A stretch of 64,000 nt of DNA from Locusta migratoria (taxonomy: Eukaryota; Arthropoda; Insecta; Orthoptera; Acrididae): contig CM048744.1 in NCBI GenBank assembly GCA_026315105.1, positions 359,353,168-359,417,167 on the forward strand. Reading direction: 5' to 3'. Position numbers and translations under genes: made by a program. Shown here one piece after another: positions 54,427 through 64,000 of the stretch (position 1 is its first letter; the number at the start of each line of letters is the position of its first letter). The notes beneath the pieces were generated by a model that did no database searches, had not been told where the DNA came from, and worked only from the letters and a program-made list of their open reading frames with translations.

Positions 54427-55280
54427 ATGTTTTCGAATCAGAAACAACAAACTTGGATCAAGGTTGAATGTGCCAGAGGTCGTACAGCAATATAGTGGCA
54501 CCAAGGACTTCAAAAGGCGTGCAGGGAATCGGCGTTGCCGTAAAAACAGTGGCCCATTGGGTAAAAGCCTTCAACGAAGGTCGGCAAACTGTTGCAGACT
54601 TGCATCAGGCGGGCCGTCCTAGCGTGCAGGAAGAAGTAGTGCGTGCTGTTGCCGCGTTAGTGGACGCCAGTCGATTCGTGAGCTCGCCCAAGGAACCGAA
54701 TTATCGCATGCTACTGTGCTTCGCAACCTCAGGGAACATTTGGACATGCGAAAAATTGCACTATGATCGGTTCAGCATGAATTGACGGAAATGCAGAAAT
54801 GGATGCGTTACGACGCAGAGCACTGTGCCGTATCGTAATACTCCATGAGACCCGCTCGGTTAGCCGTGTGGTCTAACGCACCGCTTTCCGAGACGGGGAG
54901 GCGTACCGGTCCCAGTTCGAATCCGCCCGGCTGGTTAACCAAAGGGGGTCGTAGTGCCGGCCAGCCTGCATGTGGTTTTTAGGCCGTTTTCCACCCCCCC
55001 CCCCCACCTAGGTGAATATCAAATTGGTACCCACGATTCGCAAACATTTCATTACAATTTATACTTTCACGCGTATAACACTATACGCAGACATTTGGGG
55101 TACACATTTTGTCCCAGGGGCATGGGGTGGCGGCAGGAAGGGCATCCGGCCACTCCGTAATTACTAATATGCCAAATCCACATTAACAAACAGACCCTGC
55201 AATGTGCGGGAAAACGGCTAAAGAGAAAGAAAGAATCGTAATACTCGATGAGACATGGGCCACATCGTACGATGTATGAA
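54427..55280 (+). pseudogene. Mariner transposase, N-terminal half
   Basis: ATG at 54427 opens MFSNQKQQTWIKVECARGRT. After a stop and a frame change come KTVAHWVKAFNEGRQTVADL, HQAGRPSVQEEVVRAVAALV, IRELAQGTELSHATVLRNLR and EHLDMRKIAL, the two helix-turn-helix units. LTEMQKWMRYDAEHC follows, then the SINE, then ILDETWATSYDV with the first catalytic Asp. The second and third catalytic regions are missing. Confidence 0.8.
54852..55235 (+). mobile_element. SINE-C (tRNA head, long body, AAAG tail)
   Basis: Target duplications TCGTAATACTCCATGAGAC (54833-54851) and TCGTAATACTCGATGAGAC (55236-55254). Head CCGCTCGGTTAGCCGTGTGG, B-box CCAGTTCGAATCC, a poly(C) run (54994-55006), then a body with GGGCATCCGGCCACTCCG and a (AAAG)n-type tail. 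At 384 bases it is longer than SINE-A and unrelated in body. It cuts the mariner frame just before its catalytic Asp. Confidence 0.93.
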
Positions 55281-55744
55281 ATTGACGACTGGTGCGTATT
55301 TTTGCAGTTGTACAATAGTGACAAAGACCAAAAAGATTTATTGGGGGATAAGTGCAAATTTTGAGTCTCCGAGAGGCGTACTAAAGTATTTCGTGCATGT
55401 GTGGTAGCAGGTGCCCAGTTGTTTAGCAGACAGCACATCTAGGAGACGCGGAGCGGCGCAAATTTTCAGCTTCCGCTACTGATTTAGTTCAGTGTCCACT
55501 GGAATCTAATGTCGAAAATTCCTTTGTGTCTTACTCCGTAATAGCTGCAGGTTCAAACTTGTCGATAAACAACTGGCACCATATACATATATTAAATTTT
55601 TCACTCAAACCTAACAGAAAAATTTAAGTTGTAGGAAGTGATTTTAACAATGGCCACCATAATCAAGATATTAGAATTCAGCGTAATAATTAATCAATAT
55701 ATTTTACAAAGCGTATTGACATAGAGACATTGTTAAAAGATTAT
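55281..55744. other. Unassigned interval
   Basis: No gene supported. The 123-codon - strand ORF (55067-55438) is the complement of the SINE-C tail and its flank. Confidence 0.4.
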
Positions 55745-55787
55745 TTAAAAAAAGGATGCTGCTTTAAAAATTATCTATTACGACAAG

Positions 55788-55815
55788 CCTGTTTCGACGT
55801 GATTGCCGTCATCAG
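55788..55815 (-). other. Hammerhead-like motif, left arm
   Basis: On the - strand: CTGATGACGGCAATCACGTC, then GAAACAGG. CTGATGA and GAAAC are intact; the stem is GACG/CGTC, which uses bases of the core and is therefore non-canonical. Confidence 0.35.
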
Positions 55816-56165
55816 TTAACCGTAAATTAATTGGTTGGTCTTCTTATCCTTATAATATCGATTTCTCACTCTGTTTATCTATTCTGTTTAGCTGTTAGAT
55901 TGAATATATATATATATAAGAACTGTTTTTTAGTTATTTTAGAATCTGTTAATTTATCAAGTTTATTACTTATGATGTCGTTTCGTGCCTCATCTGTCAC
56001 ACGAGCTGTCACACAACAACAACATAAAAAGTAAACTTGATCAATGAACAGCTCCTAAATCTAAAAGAATCACAGAAACAACAGATCTTATATATCTTTT
56101 AATGTAACAACTAAAGGGAACAAATAAAGTCAGACTAACCAACCAACCAAGTAATTTATAATTAA

Positions 56166-56196
56166 CCTGACAATGTCAATCACGTCGAAACAAGCC
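56166..56196 (+). other. Hammerhead-like motif, right arm
   Basis: CCTGACAATGTCAATCACGT, then CGAAACAAGCC. The mirrored counterpart of 55788-55815 with a changed core (CTGACAATG). Confidence 0.3.
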
Positions 56197-56511
56197 TGTC
56201 GTAATAAATAATTTATTTAAAAACTGCATCATTGGTATGTCTATGAAGGAAAATTGTATTTAAATTTTTTTATGTTGTTCCTAAAGTGCCCCCTCTTAGT
56301 TTTGCTATCAGTTTGCCAAACATTGTTATGTTCTACACCCTTCTTACACAGTAGTACTATATAGCTATGATAAATCAGCAACAATTAACAAATTTTGAAA
56401 ATTTTCCCGATTTTTTAAGGTGGGCATAAAGTATTTCTAATATATGTTACGAAAAATATGAAAGTATTGCGAGGCGCACCGAGAAGAAAATTTCCTATAA
56501 ATATACGTCCG

Positions 56512-56830
56512 TAAATGTAGCACAGTGGTAGAGTGCCAGACTACAAATCCAAAGGTCGCGGGTTCGATCTCCGCCAGGCCCTAGGACTTTTATCTGTCAC
56601 TTTCCACTACTTTCATCTCTGCCAGTATTACTCATGTGAAAAATACCGAGTAGCACCGTGGTTCGGAACCCTCGTTAAACTGTAGGTCCCCCTATAACTG
56701 GCTGGGTAAGTCAGTTCGAAGGTCGGAGGAAGGCAACGGCATACCACCTCCATTAGGACCATGCCAAGTAAAGCACTGTGGAGTTCAAACCAATCTTCGG
56801 ATTGTTGACTGCTTTACCTTTTACCTTTAA
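56512..56830 (+). mobile_element. tRNA-derived SINE, long form (SINE-D)
   Basis: tRNA-like head with AGCACAGTGGTAGAGTGCCA (A-box) and GGTCGCGGGTTCGATCTCCG (B-box), then a 230-base body with ACCGTGGTTCGGAACCC, GGTCGGAGGAAGGCAACGGC and ATACCACCTCCATTAGGACC, ending in TTTACCT repeats. The tRNA-like part could be read as a tRNA gene, but it lacks a good acceptor stem and carries a SINE body and repeat tail. Confidence 0.75.
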
Positions 56831-56949
56831 ATGTTGAAATTAGCTGAAGATTCTTCCAGCAAAATCACTAATTACTCCAAAATAAAATTTCAGCCCCAAC
56901 AGAAGATAAGGTCATCCCCAGCGAAAGAAGAAACATAGGTGGAGCATTG

Positions 56950-57560
56950 AATGCGACCAAACATTAAACGACGGAATAACTTCAACAGTCATACAACAAC
57001 AGTTAAGTGCCAAGAATTTGTAGATCAGCGGCAGAACAACTCTAAAATTCATCGACGAGAAAAATGCAACTACGACAGTACTAGGTGGAACGAAATAGAA
57101 GACTACCAGGAACAACACTCGCAACCTTTACAAGCCCTTCAGAATCAATTCAGTTGGCTATCAATCTTCTATCCTCTGTCCTCGCAACGACAGCATTGAT
57201 CGGTAAACCTAATACAGAAAATAATTGTCAATTTCAGAAGACTGCTCAACTCCGAAGAGCCTTTCTGAACAGTTCTTATTTACAAAACGCGAAATCCTGA
57301 TTTTTTTCCACTTTCACGGGAAGGAATAGTGCAAATAAACAAATCATTGATTGACAATAGATTACCTGGAGAAGATGGTTGATTGCACAAAAGCGTAACA
57401 CCAAAAATCCACAGAATAATATACAAAGTCTGGAAAAGAGAGAAATCATCTAAGTGTGAAAAATGCCTTAATGCACCCTCTCCACAAGATAGGAGACAAA
57501 ACATATCCAAAGAGTCATAGAGGAATCTCACTGCTGCCGACTTGAGTTGCAAACGGACTC
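56950..57560 (+). pseudogene. LINE endonuclease-RT fragment, decayed
   Basis: The + strand frames give CQEFVDQRQNNSKIHRREKC and, further on, LPGEDG near 57363, then PLHKIGDKTYPKSHRGISLL. PGEDG followed by hydrophobic residues and HKIGDK-x-NYRGISLL is the start of the palm in RTE-like and other LINE reverse transcriptases. It is heavily mutated with no long frame. Confidence 0.5.
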
Positions 57561-58345
57561 ACAGACTGCCGAGAATCAAAGAGAATTCCCCCCAGGGGGC
57601 CGACGGTTCTTTCGTGAGTATGTGAGTGGTGAGCACGGGGCCCCGAGCTAATGCAGTCTTCCTTCCATCTTTACTTCCCGGACTGCATTTCATTTTCCCC
57701 TCCCCTCCTTTCCTATCCTCACTCATTCCCCTCCCTACAGGGGGACTGATAACCTCGGTAGATTAGTCCCCCTATTCCATCCAAACACCCAACCCAACTC
57801 AGACTGAATTCTTGAAAGAGAGAGCATATACTGAACAGATCTAGAACCTTAAAGCCATACTGCACATCAGATGATACCGTAGCACGCTGTTAAACATGGA
57901 AATCCCAAAAGACGACCGTTACATGTTCTCGTAGATATCAGTATAGATTTGAACACAGAGCAGACAGCCATGGAGAGTGGACCGTTTGGAAAGGTGTCAG
58001 CTGCTGAGATAACCACATTTCTCGTTGCACTAGGTCGGTGGTCGTGTTCACATTCATTGCCACACAGGCGAATGGCTGCTTGAAGACGCCAGTTGCCTTG
58101 GTAGTTGTAGTAGGAAGTGAAAACACCATGACAGCCGTGGGCTACGTAAGTGAGGGCACCTATTAAAAAAAAAAAAAAATGTAATTGATATCCGTTTGAC
58201 CTATGGCAGAGCCATCTAGTGACAAACCATAGCGCCATCTGTTTTCCCCCTTCAAGTTAGAAAGTTTTGTTTGTAGTTTTTTTCGTTTGATATTTCGTGA
58301 GATATTTGATCCAGTCACTATCAATGCACTACCCTGTAGATATAT
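57561..58345. other. Mixed remnants
   Basis: 57725-57790 ends GGGGGACTGATAACCTCGGT then AGATTAGTCCCCC, similar to the SINE-A 3' part. 58200-58337 (CATAGCGCCATCTGTTTTCC and TTTCGTGAGATATTTGATCC, ending ACCCTGTA) looks like a mariner-type terminus. A poly(A) run of 14 is at 58166-58179. The - strand ORF 57867-58238 is not recognised. Confidence 0.4.
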
Positions 58346-59016
58346 ATATTGAAATTGTATGTATATATATGTAGTGTGTGTGTGTGTGTGTGCGTGCGCA
58401 TTGTATATTTGTCATCAGATCATAATCATTTACAGCATAACCATTCATCTGTCTACACATTATTGTTTTGTTTAAAGCTCTTACTGAGTGAATGACTATC
58501 TCTGTATAAAATGTTAGATTCTATATTAGCCCCCAAAATGTGTGTATGTATATATATTAATTTATAGTTTATCACAATTTAAAGCATAATGTTAGAGAGC
58601 ATCTTCGGTGCATTATGTCTTTAATGTAAGTTCGTTGCTTCTGTTAGAAGTAAGCGAAGACACTGGCTGTGATTTATTGCACACAAGTGAGAATAAGACA
58701 ATGCAAGGGTCCTGTGAAGGTATATTTTAATTGTTTACATTTAAATTCATTTGAACAATTGTACAAAGTTACATTCTGAAGTAGTAATTTGTATTTTCTC
58801 TCGTAAATAATGCAACAGGCTAACCTAACGTACATGTTCGCAGCTTTATATTATTCCAACTGATGATAATTGTTTAAACTCTCAAAACGCTTTGTGAGTA
58901 CAATAAAACAAAGTGACTGGTAACAGTAATACCTTGTGTTTCAATCAATTTCAAAAACAGTCATGGGTGAGCCTATACCAAAATGTTTTCATTTAAGGTT
59001 GTGTTAGAGTAGTCCC
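58346..59016. other. Unassigned interval with (TG)n
   Basis: (TG)n at 58373-58391 and short AT repeats. No ORF of note. Confidence 0.45.
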
Positions 59017-59157
59017 ACTTCGTAAGTTCGAATCCGCCCTCGGGAATGGATGCTTGTGTTGTCTTTAGTATAAGTTAGTTCATAAGTAGCATGTAAGATT
59101 AGGGACTGATGATCCCACAGTTAAGTCCCATATGCTGTACAAACATTTGAACATTTT
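59017..59157 (+). mobile_element. SINE-A, 5' truncated
   Basis: Starts near the B-box (AAGTTCGAATCCGCCCTCGG), with body GGGACTGATGATCCCACAG and tail CTGTACAAACATTTGAACAT. GTAGTCC precedes and follows it as a possible short target duplication. Confidence 0.83.
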
Positions 59158-59191
59158 TGTTTGGGTAGTCCGTGTGGGAGTTGTGACCACT

Positions 59192-59262
59192 GGCTGGGTG
59201 GTGTAGTGGATATGAAAACTGCCTACTAATCAGGGGAGCCGAGTTCGATTCCTGGTCCGTGG
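59192..59262 (+). mobile_element. tRNA-like sequence, probable SINE head
   Basis: GGCTGGGTGGTGTAGTGGAT (A-box region) and GAGTTCGATTCCTGGTCCG (B-box) have tRNA spacing. The 5' GGCTGGG and 3' end do not pair into a perfect acceptor stem and the sequence continues without a terminator-like T run. A tRNA pseudogene or SINE head is more likely than a gene. Confidence 0.45.
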
Positions 59263-59589
59263 GATCCAGTCAGAGCGACACGGATATGAAGATGGCCTAC
59301 AAACAGGTCCAAACAAGACATCATTTATTAAAATGCTAACTGCGTATTTTGACTGCTTTGTTAATTAATAAATACGAACAGATTATTGCGTCACCTACCC
59401 AAGTTGTCAAAAACTTGTGTTTGTTCTTTCGGACATGCATATTCTTCACAGTGTTGAATACTAAGTACCTCCATAATCTTTGTACGTAGATGACCTACCT
59501 ACTACAGGAAACTTTAGAGTATCATGAAGTGGTAGCTCCTTCATGTACAAGGAGGGAGTAAAGGGAAACCATTTCTACATTTACAAGGG

Positions 59590-61790
59590 ATACCCTGCAA
59601 ATCACATGTAAGTGCCTGGCAGAGGGCTCATCGAATCACCTTTGTACTATTTATCTCCCATTCCATTCTCGAATAGCGCGCGGGAAGAAAGAACACCTGA
59701 ATCTCTCCGTTCGAGCTCTGATTTCTCGTAGTTTATTCTGATGATCTTTTCTACCTAAGTAAGTGGGACTCAACAATATATTTTCGCATTCAGAGGAGAA
59801 TGTTGGCGATTGGAGTTTCGTACGTTCCTGTATCATTTCTGTAACGCTGTCCCCCCTGTATCGTGACAATACGAAGCGAGCTGCAGTCTCTTTAGTAGTT
59901 CTGTTGCATCTTTTAAGGGTTCTGCCAATAAAACGCAGTCTCTGGTTCGCCTTTCCCACGACATTATCTACGTGTTCTTTCCAGTTTAAGTGTGAAGTGA
60001 TAGTAATTCCTTGGTATTTTGTCGAGTTTACGGCCTTCACATTTGATTGGTTTATCTGGTAAACAAAGTTTAACGGATTTCTTTTCGTACTCGTGTAGAC
60101 GACTTCGCACTTCTCATTATTTAGATCGTTCTGCAGTTGGTTTTGATCCTCAGATGATTTTACTAGACGGTAAATGACGGCGTCATCTGCAAATAACCTA
60201 AGAGAGCTGCTTAGATTTTCTCCCAAATCGTTTATGTAAATAAGGAACACCAGGGGACGAATAACACTACCCTGTGGAACGCCCGATATGCCCTCTATTT
60301 TAGTCGATGCCTTACCATCGATTACAACAATTTGAGTCTTCTATTACACAAAATCGTCTATTCAGTCACAAAATTGGGGCGATATACCATAACCACGCAA
60401 ATTGATTAATAGCCGTTTGTGAGACACGGTGTCAAAAGCCTTCTGTAAATCAAGAAATACGGAATCAATTTGAGAACCCTTATCGAAAGCACTCATCACT
60501 TCGTGTGGGTAAAGAGCTGTTTGTGTTTCGCATGAACGATATCTTCGAAATCCGTGTTGACCTTGGGTCAATAGAAAATAGATCATTCTGTTCGAGATAA
60601 TTCATAATATTTGAATACAGAATTTGTTCCAAAACCCTGCTGCAAATAGACGTCAATGAAATAGGCCTGTAGTCTAGTGGGTTACTCCTACTGCCTTGCT
60701 TGAATATAGGTGTGCAAATTTCCAATCTTTTGGTACAGATCCTTCCTTGAGAGAGCGGTTGTATTTGGTTGTTAAGTAAGGAAATATCGCTTCAGCATAA
60801 TGAGATAGAAATCTAGTGGGTATACAGTCCGGACCAGAAGACTTGTTCTTATTAAGTGATTTTAGTTGCTGGACTACTCCGATGATATCTACTTCTATGT
60901 TACTCATTACGGCATCTGTTCGTAATTCGAAATCTGGAATATTGGTTTCGTCTTCTTTGGTAAATGGGTTTCTAAAATCTATGTTTAGTAACTCTGCTTT
61001 AGTAGCGCTGTCATCGGCAGGATCGCCATTACTATCACGTAGTGAGGGTATTGTTTGTGTTTTGCCCCTAGTATGTTTAACATATGACCAACATCTCTTT
61101 GGGTTTCATTCAAATTTCGAGAAAGAGTTTCGTTGTGAAAAGTATGCCTATCTCGCATTGAAATCCTCGCTAAATTACGAGCTCTGTGTAGGATCGCCAA
61201 TCCTGGGGATTTTTTTGTTCGTTAGCATGCCTTTTCCGTTGCTTTTGCAACAGTGTCCTGAACTTTTTTTGTGTAGCAAGGGGATCACCTCCTTCTTTTA
61301 TTAATTTATTTGGTATAAAACTGTCAATTGCTGTCGATACTACTTCTTTGAATTTGAGTCACATCTGGTCTACACCTACGTTTAGTGTTAGAAACGAGTG
61401 GAAGCTGTCTTTCAAGAAGCAATGTATTTTATTTCCATCTGCTTTCCTGAACAAATATACTTTTGGTCTATTTTTGATAACTTTGGGACTTTCGATATTC
61501 AATCTCGCTACGACAGCTCTGTGTTCACTAATACCTGTATCCGTTTTGATGCTCATTATAAGCTCAGGATTATTTGTTGCTAAGAGATCAAGTGTGTTTT
61601 GACATCCATTTACAATTCTAGTTGTTTCATGAACTACTTGTTCGAAGTAATTCTCAAAGAATGCGTAGAGTTCAATTTCGCACAATGTTTTATGCGTTCC
61701 TCATGATTTGAAAATATAATTTCGGAAATAGATACAGGGTAAATTAAAATTACCGTCTATTATTATTGTGTGAGTCGGGTACAAATTTGC
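59590..61790 (-). pseudogene. Jockey/CR1-group LINE, endonuclease-RT, decayed
   Basis: On the - strand from right to left: a late endonuclease segment (IIDGNF near 61755; GCQNTLDLLATNNPELIMSI; KTDTGISEHRAVVARLN with the SEH motif), an inter-domain region, then reverse transcriptase: LKSLNKNKSSGPDCIPTRFL, ICTPIFKQGSRSNPLDYRPI, QGQHGFRRYRSCETQTALYP, VFLDLQKAFDTVSHKRLLIN and FLIYINDLGENLSSSLRLFA with FADD. The C-terminal end is FRCSFFPRAIREWNGR near 59651. Frame shifts separate these segments. The 3' untranslated end is GCAAATCACATGTAAGTGCC type. The 5' half of the endonuclease is missing. Fragments of the same family are at 28841, 34622 and 48531. Confidence 0.85.
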
Positions 61791-61897
61791 AATTAGACAA
61801 AGGTTTTCTTTGAAAACTGACGTTCATTTGAGGTTACTAACTCCTCATCATATGGTCGATTAATTCTTTTAGCATGTTTCCAATACAACCCAGTATA

Positions 61898-63216
61898 CAA
61901 TCCTGGCCATTAAAATCCTACACCACGATGTTGACGTGCTACAGACACGAAATTTAACCGACAGGAAGAAGATGCTGTGATGTGCAAATAATTAGCTTTT
62001 CAGAGCATTCACAAAAGGTTGGTGCCTGTGGCGACACCTACAACGTGCTGTCATGAGGAAAATTTCCAACTGATTACACATACACAAACAGCAGTTGACC
62101 GGCGTTGCCTGGTGAAACGTTGTTGTGATGCGTACCATCACGTTTCCGACTATGATAAAGGTCGGTTTTTAGCCTATAACGATTGCGGTTTATCGTATCG
62201 CGACATTGCTGCTAGCGTTGGTCGCGATCCAATGACTGTTAGCAGAATATGGAATCGGTGCGTTCAGGAGGGCAATACTGAACGCCGTGCTGGATCTCAA
62301 CGGCCTCGTATCACTAGCAGTCGAGATGACAGGCATCTTATCCGCTTGGCTGTGATGGTTCGTGCAGCCATGTCTCGATTCCCGAGTCAGTAGATGGGGA
62401 CGTTTGCAAATCATCATCTGCACGAATAGTTCGACGACGTGTGCAGCAGCATGGACTATCAGCTCGGAGACCATGGCTGTGTTACCCTTGATGCTACATC
62501 ACAGATAGGAGCGCCTGCGATGGTGTACGCAACGACGAACCTGGGTGCACGAATGACAAAACGTCATTTTTCCTGATTAATCCAGGTTCTGTTTACAGCA
62601 ACCTGATGGTCGCATCGGTGTTCGGCGACATCGCGGTAAACGCACATTGGAAGCGTGTATTCGTCATCGCCGTACTAACGTATCACCCGGTGTGATGGTA
62701 TGGGGTGCCATTGGTTACACGTCTCGACGGCACTTTGAACAGTGGCCGTTACATTTGAGATGTGTTACGACCCGTGGCTCTACCCTTCATTCGATCCCTG
62801 CGAAACCCTACATATCAACAGTATAGTTAACGACTGCATGTTGCAGATCCTGTACGGGCCGTTCTGGACGGGAAATGTTCTCCAGATCTCTCACCAATGG
62901 TAAACGTCTGGTCAATGGTGGCCGACCAACTGGCTCGTCACAATAAGCCAGTCACTATTCGTGGTGAACTGTGGTATCGTGTGGAAGCTGCATGGGCATC
63001 TGTACCTGTACTCCGTTTGACTTGATGTCCAAGAGTATCAAGGCCGTTATTGCGGCCAGAGGTGGTTGTTCTGGAAACTGATTTCTCAGGATCTATGCAC
63101 CCAAATTGCGTGAAAATGCAATAACATGTCAGTTCTAGTATAACATATTTGTTCAATGAATACCCGTATATCATCTGCATTTCTTGTTGTTGTAGCAACT
63201 TTAATGGCCAATAGTG
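61898..63216 (+). mobile_element. Tc1-like element
   Basis: The left end CAATCCTGGCCATTAAAATC, then CTACACCAC, matches the right end read on the - strand (CACTATTGGCCATTAAAGTT then GCTACAACAAC). TA on both sides (61896-61897, 63217-63218). Complete in length. The family also occurs at 48893-50025 in opposite orientation. Confidence 0.88.
62019..63095 (+). pseudogene. Tc1-like transposase, decayed
   Basis: The frame from 62019 gives HHVSDYDKGRFLAYNDCGLS, YRDIAASVGRDPMTVSRIWN and RCVQEGNTERRAGSQRPRIT, the paired helix-turn-helix, then a stop at 62391. The catalytic part lies in other frames with further stops (GARMTKRHFS near 62550; VNVWSMVADQLARHN-like sequence near 62905). The first ATG is probably not the original start, since the sister copy begins MMPRVTRR at the position of MRTITF-type sequence near 62128. 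Confidence 0.8.
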
Positions 63217-63218
63217 TA

Positions 63219-64000
63219 GATACTATGTTGGCAATGAAAATATCATGACAACAAACACACAGATCATGCATAGTATGTAACCTGTAAAACAATGAAAAAG
63301 AAATTCTGACATGATGTCAAATAAGGCTTACAGTATGTTTACCTTGCAAAACAATGAACAGATTATTTTTGAAATGTCATATTTATTCCACCTGACACTT
63401 CTCAAGTCACGTTATAGAAATTCGTGACACTAACACACGAAAGTAAACGAGTAAAATGATACGATGCGGTTGCGTGATTGATCATAACGACGAAACACAT
63501 TAGCGTTGTCAGTAAACGCTACGCACATGTTGCATAGGAACGCGTTTAGCCTTCGTTGCATTTTCTGGAAGCATCTAAAATGAAAGTTTATAGCTGCGCT
63601 ATGTTGCTCTTTGGCTGAAAACTGTTTGTTACATAGTAAGGAGCGCAGCAACAACAAGGTCGTAATTCTAAGCAGTGTTTTCTCAACGGAGATTTGCGCA
63701 CAAGGTAATGTACACACGCAATATCTACTGGCGGCTTGCTTTACGAGATGAGGTTCGCTGCCTGGCGTGAAGAGTAATGAATTTAGAGATGCTATCTCGT
63801 ATATTTTGAAGTTCAACGTTATAACAGGTACCTGACTGATTACCGGTTACCGTGTTCTCGGTCTCTTTAACATTATTGGCCATTTCTTGGAGCATACACA
63901 CCAGGAACTCAAGACTAAGAAACGCAGTTATTCAATTTTTCTTACGAAAAGTTCTTGGCTTTTAGTTATTTCCAGTTGTCAAGCTGATAATTTTAATTGG
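63219..64000. other. Unassigned interval
   Basis: No supported gene. The 128-codon - strand ORF (63430-63816) contains several Cys and Ser but no domain I recognise, and no splice or repeat evidence supports it. Confidence 0.35.

Larger units (their letters stand above)
52815..55280 (+). mobile_element. Mariner element hosting a palindromic Tc1 and a SINE
   Basis: The left end reads CGAGGGTTGGAACTTAAATA after TA (52813-52814), a mariner terminus I recognise. A transposase remnant follows at 54427. A Tc1-derived palindrome (52875-54280) lies in its 5' leader and a SINE (54852-55235) in its coding part. The right end was not found. Confidence 0.75.
55745..56235. repeat. Foldback element with hammerhead-like motifs in both arms
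   Basis: Left arm 55779-55845 and right arm about 56135-56207 are inverted: TTACGACAAGCCTGTTTCGA, then CGTGATTG, then GTTAA and TTGGTTGGT on each side. The A+T-rich outer parts (TTATTTAAA) pair too. The middle is non-coding. Each arm contains a CTGA...GTCGAAAC motif in mirrored orientation. Confidence 0.82.

Noticed and set aside
63430..63816. 128-codon ORF as a gene
   Set aside because: No family match, no splice sites, and ORFs of this length occur by chance several times in the window.

Overview
This is AT-rich eukaryotic DNA that consists almost entirely of interspersed repeats. I recognise no conserved host gene, rRNA, CRISPR array or bacterial operon. The abundant tRNA-derived SINE (SINE-A here, about a dozen copies) has a B-box, a segment reading GGGACTGATGACC, and a tail of the type ACAAACATTTGAACATT. 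I associate it with grasshopper and locust genomes. Together with RTE LINEs, Tc1/mariner, hAT, Harbinger, Helitron and Transib remnants, this suggests a large orthopteran (Schistocerca-like) genome. That assignment is an inference from recall, not a database result.

Layout. 1-3.1 kb: a SINE, unassigned DNA and a foldback element with a large AT-rich palindrome. 3.2-6.7 kb: a Transib (RAG1-family) DNA transposon with both terminal inverted repeats and a decayed, intron-containing transposase. 7.8-8.6 kb: half of a Harbinger element. 11.9-14.9 kb: a Harbinger element with TAA target duplications that hosts a hAT element (itself hosting a SINE), another SINE, and a SINE with a second SINE family nested inside. 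15.0-16.3 kb: a TA-flanked IS630/mariner-group element. 18.3-20.6 kb: a hAT containing a MITE. 20.7-21.2 kb: SINEs. 21.6-26.1 kb: a hAT with 8-bp target duplications, split by an RTE LINE that has the longest ORF in the window (873 codons). 26.2-27.5 kb: a P-like element with a THAP exon. 28-31 kb: LINE pieces and a ZMYM1-like hAT transposase pseudogene. 34.7-36.1 kb: a Helitron. 38-42.5 kb: mariner and Tc1 elements with insertions. 44.4-46.3 kb: two more Helitron pieces, SINEs and a foldback element. 47.2-55.3 kb: mariner, LINE, Tc1 and hAT pieces, including a palindromic Tc1 inside a mariner. 55.7-56.2 kb: a foldback element. 56.5-63.2 kb: SINEs, two LINE remnants and a Tc1 element.

The genes do not work as a pathway. 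Each coding remnant belongs to its own mobile element and nearly all carry frameshifts or stops. The informative content is the element boundaries (terminal repeats plus target duplications), which give an insertion order, and several structural oddities: a Transib with signal-like ends, inverted duplications of transposase 3' halves, foldback elements carrying a hammerhead-like motif, and a recurrent GCGCATGCGC palindrome upstream of transposon first exons.
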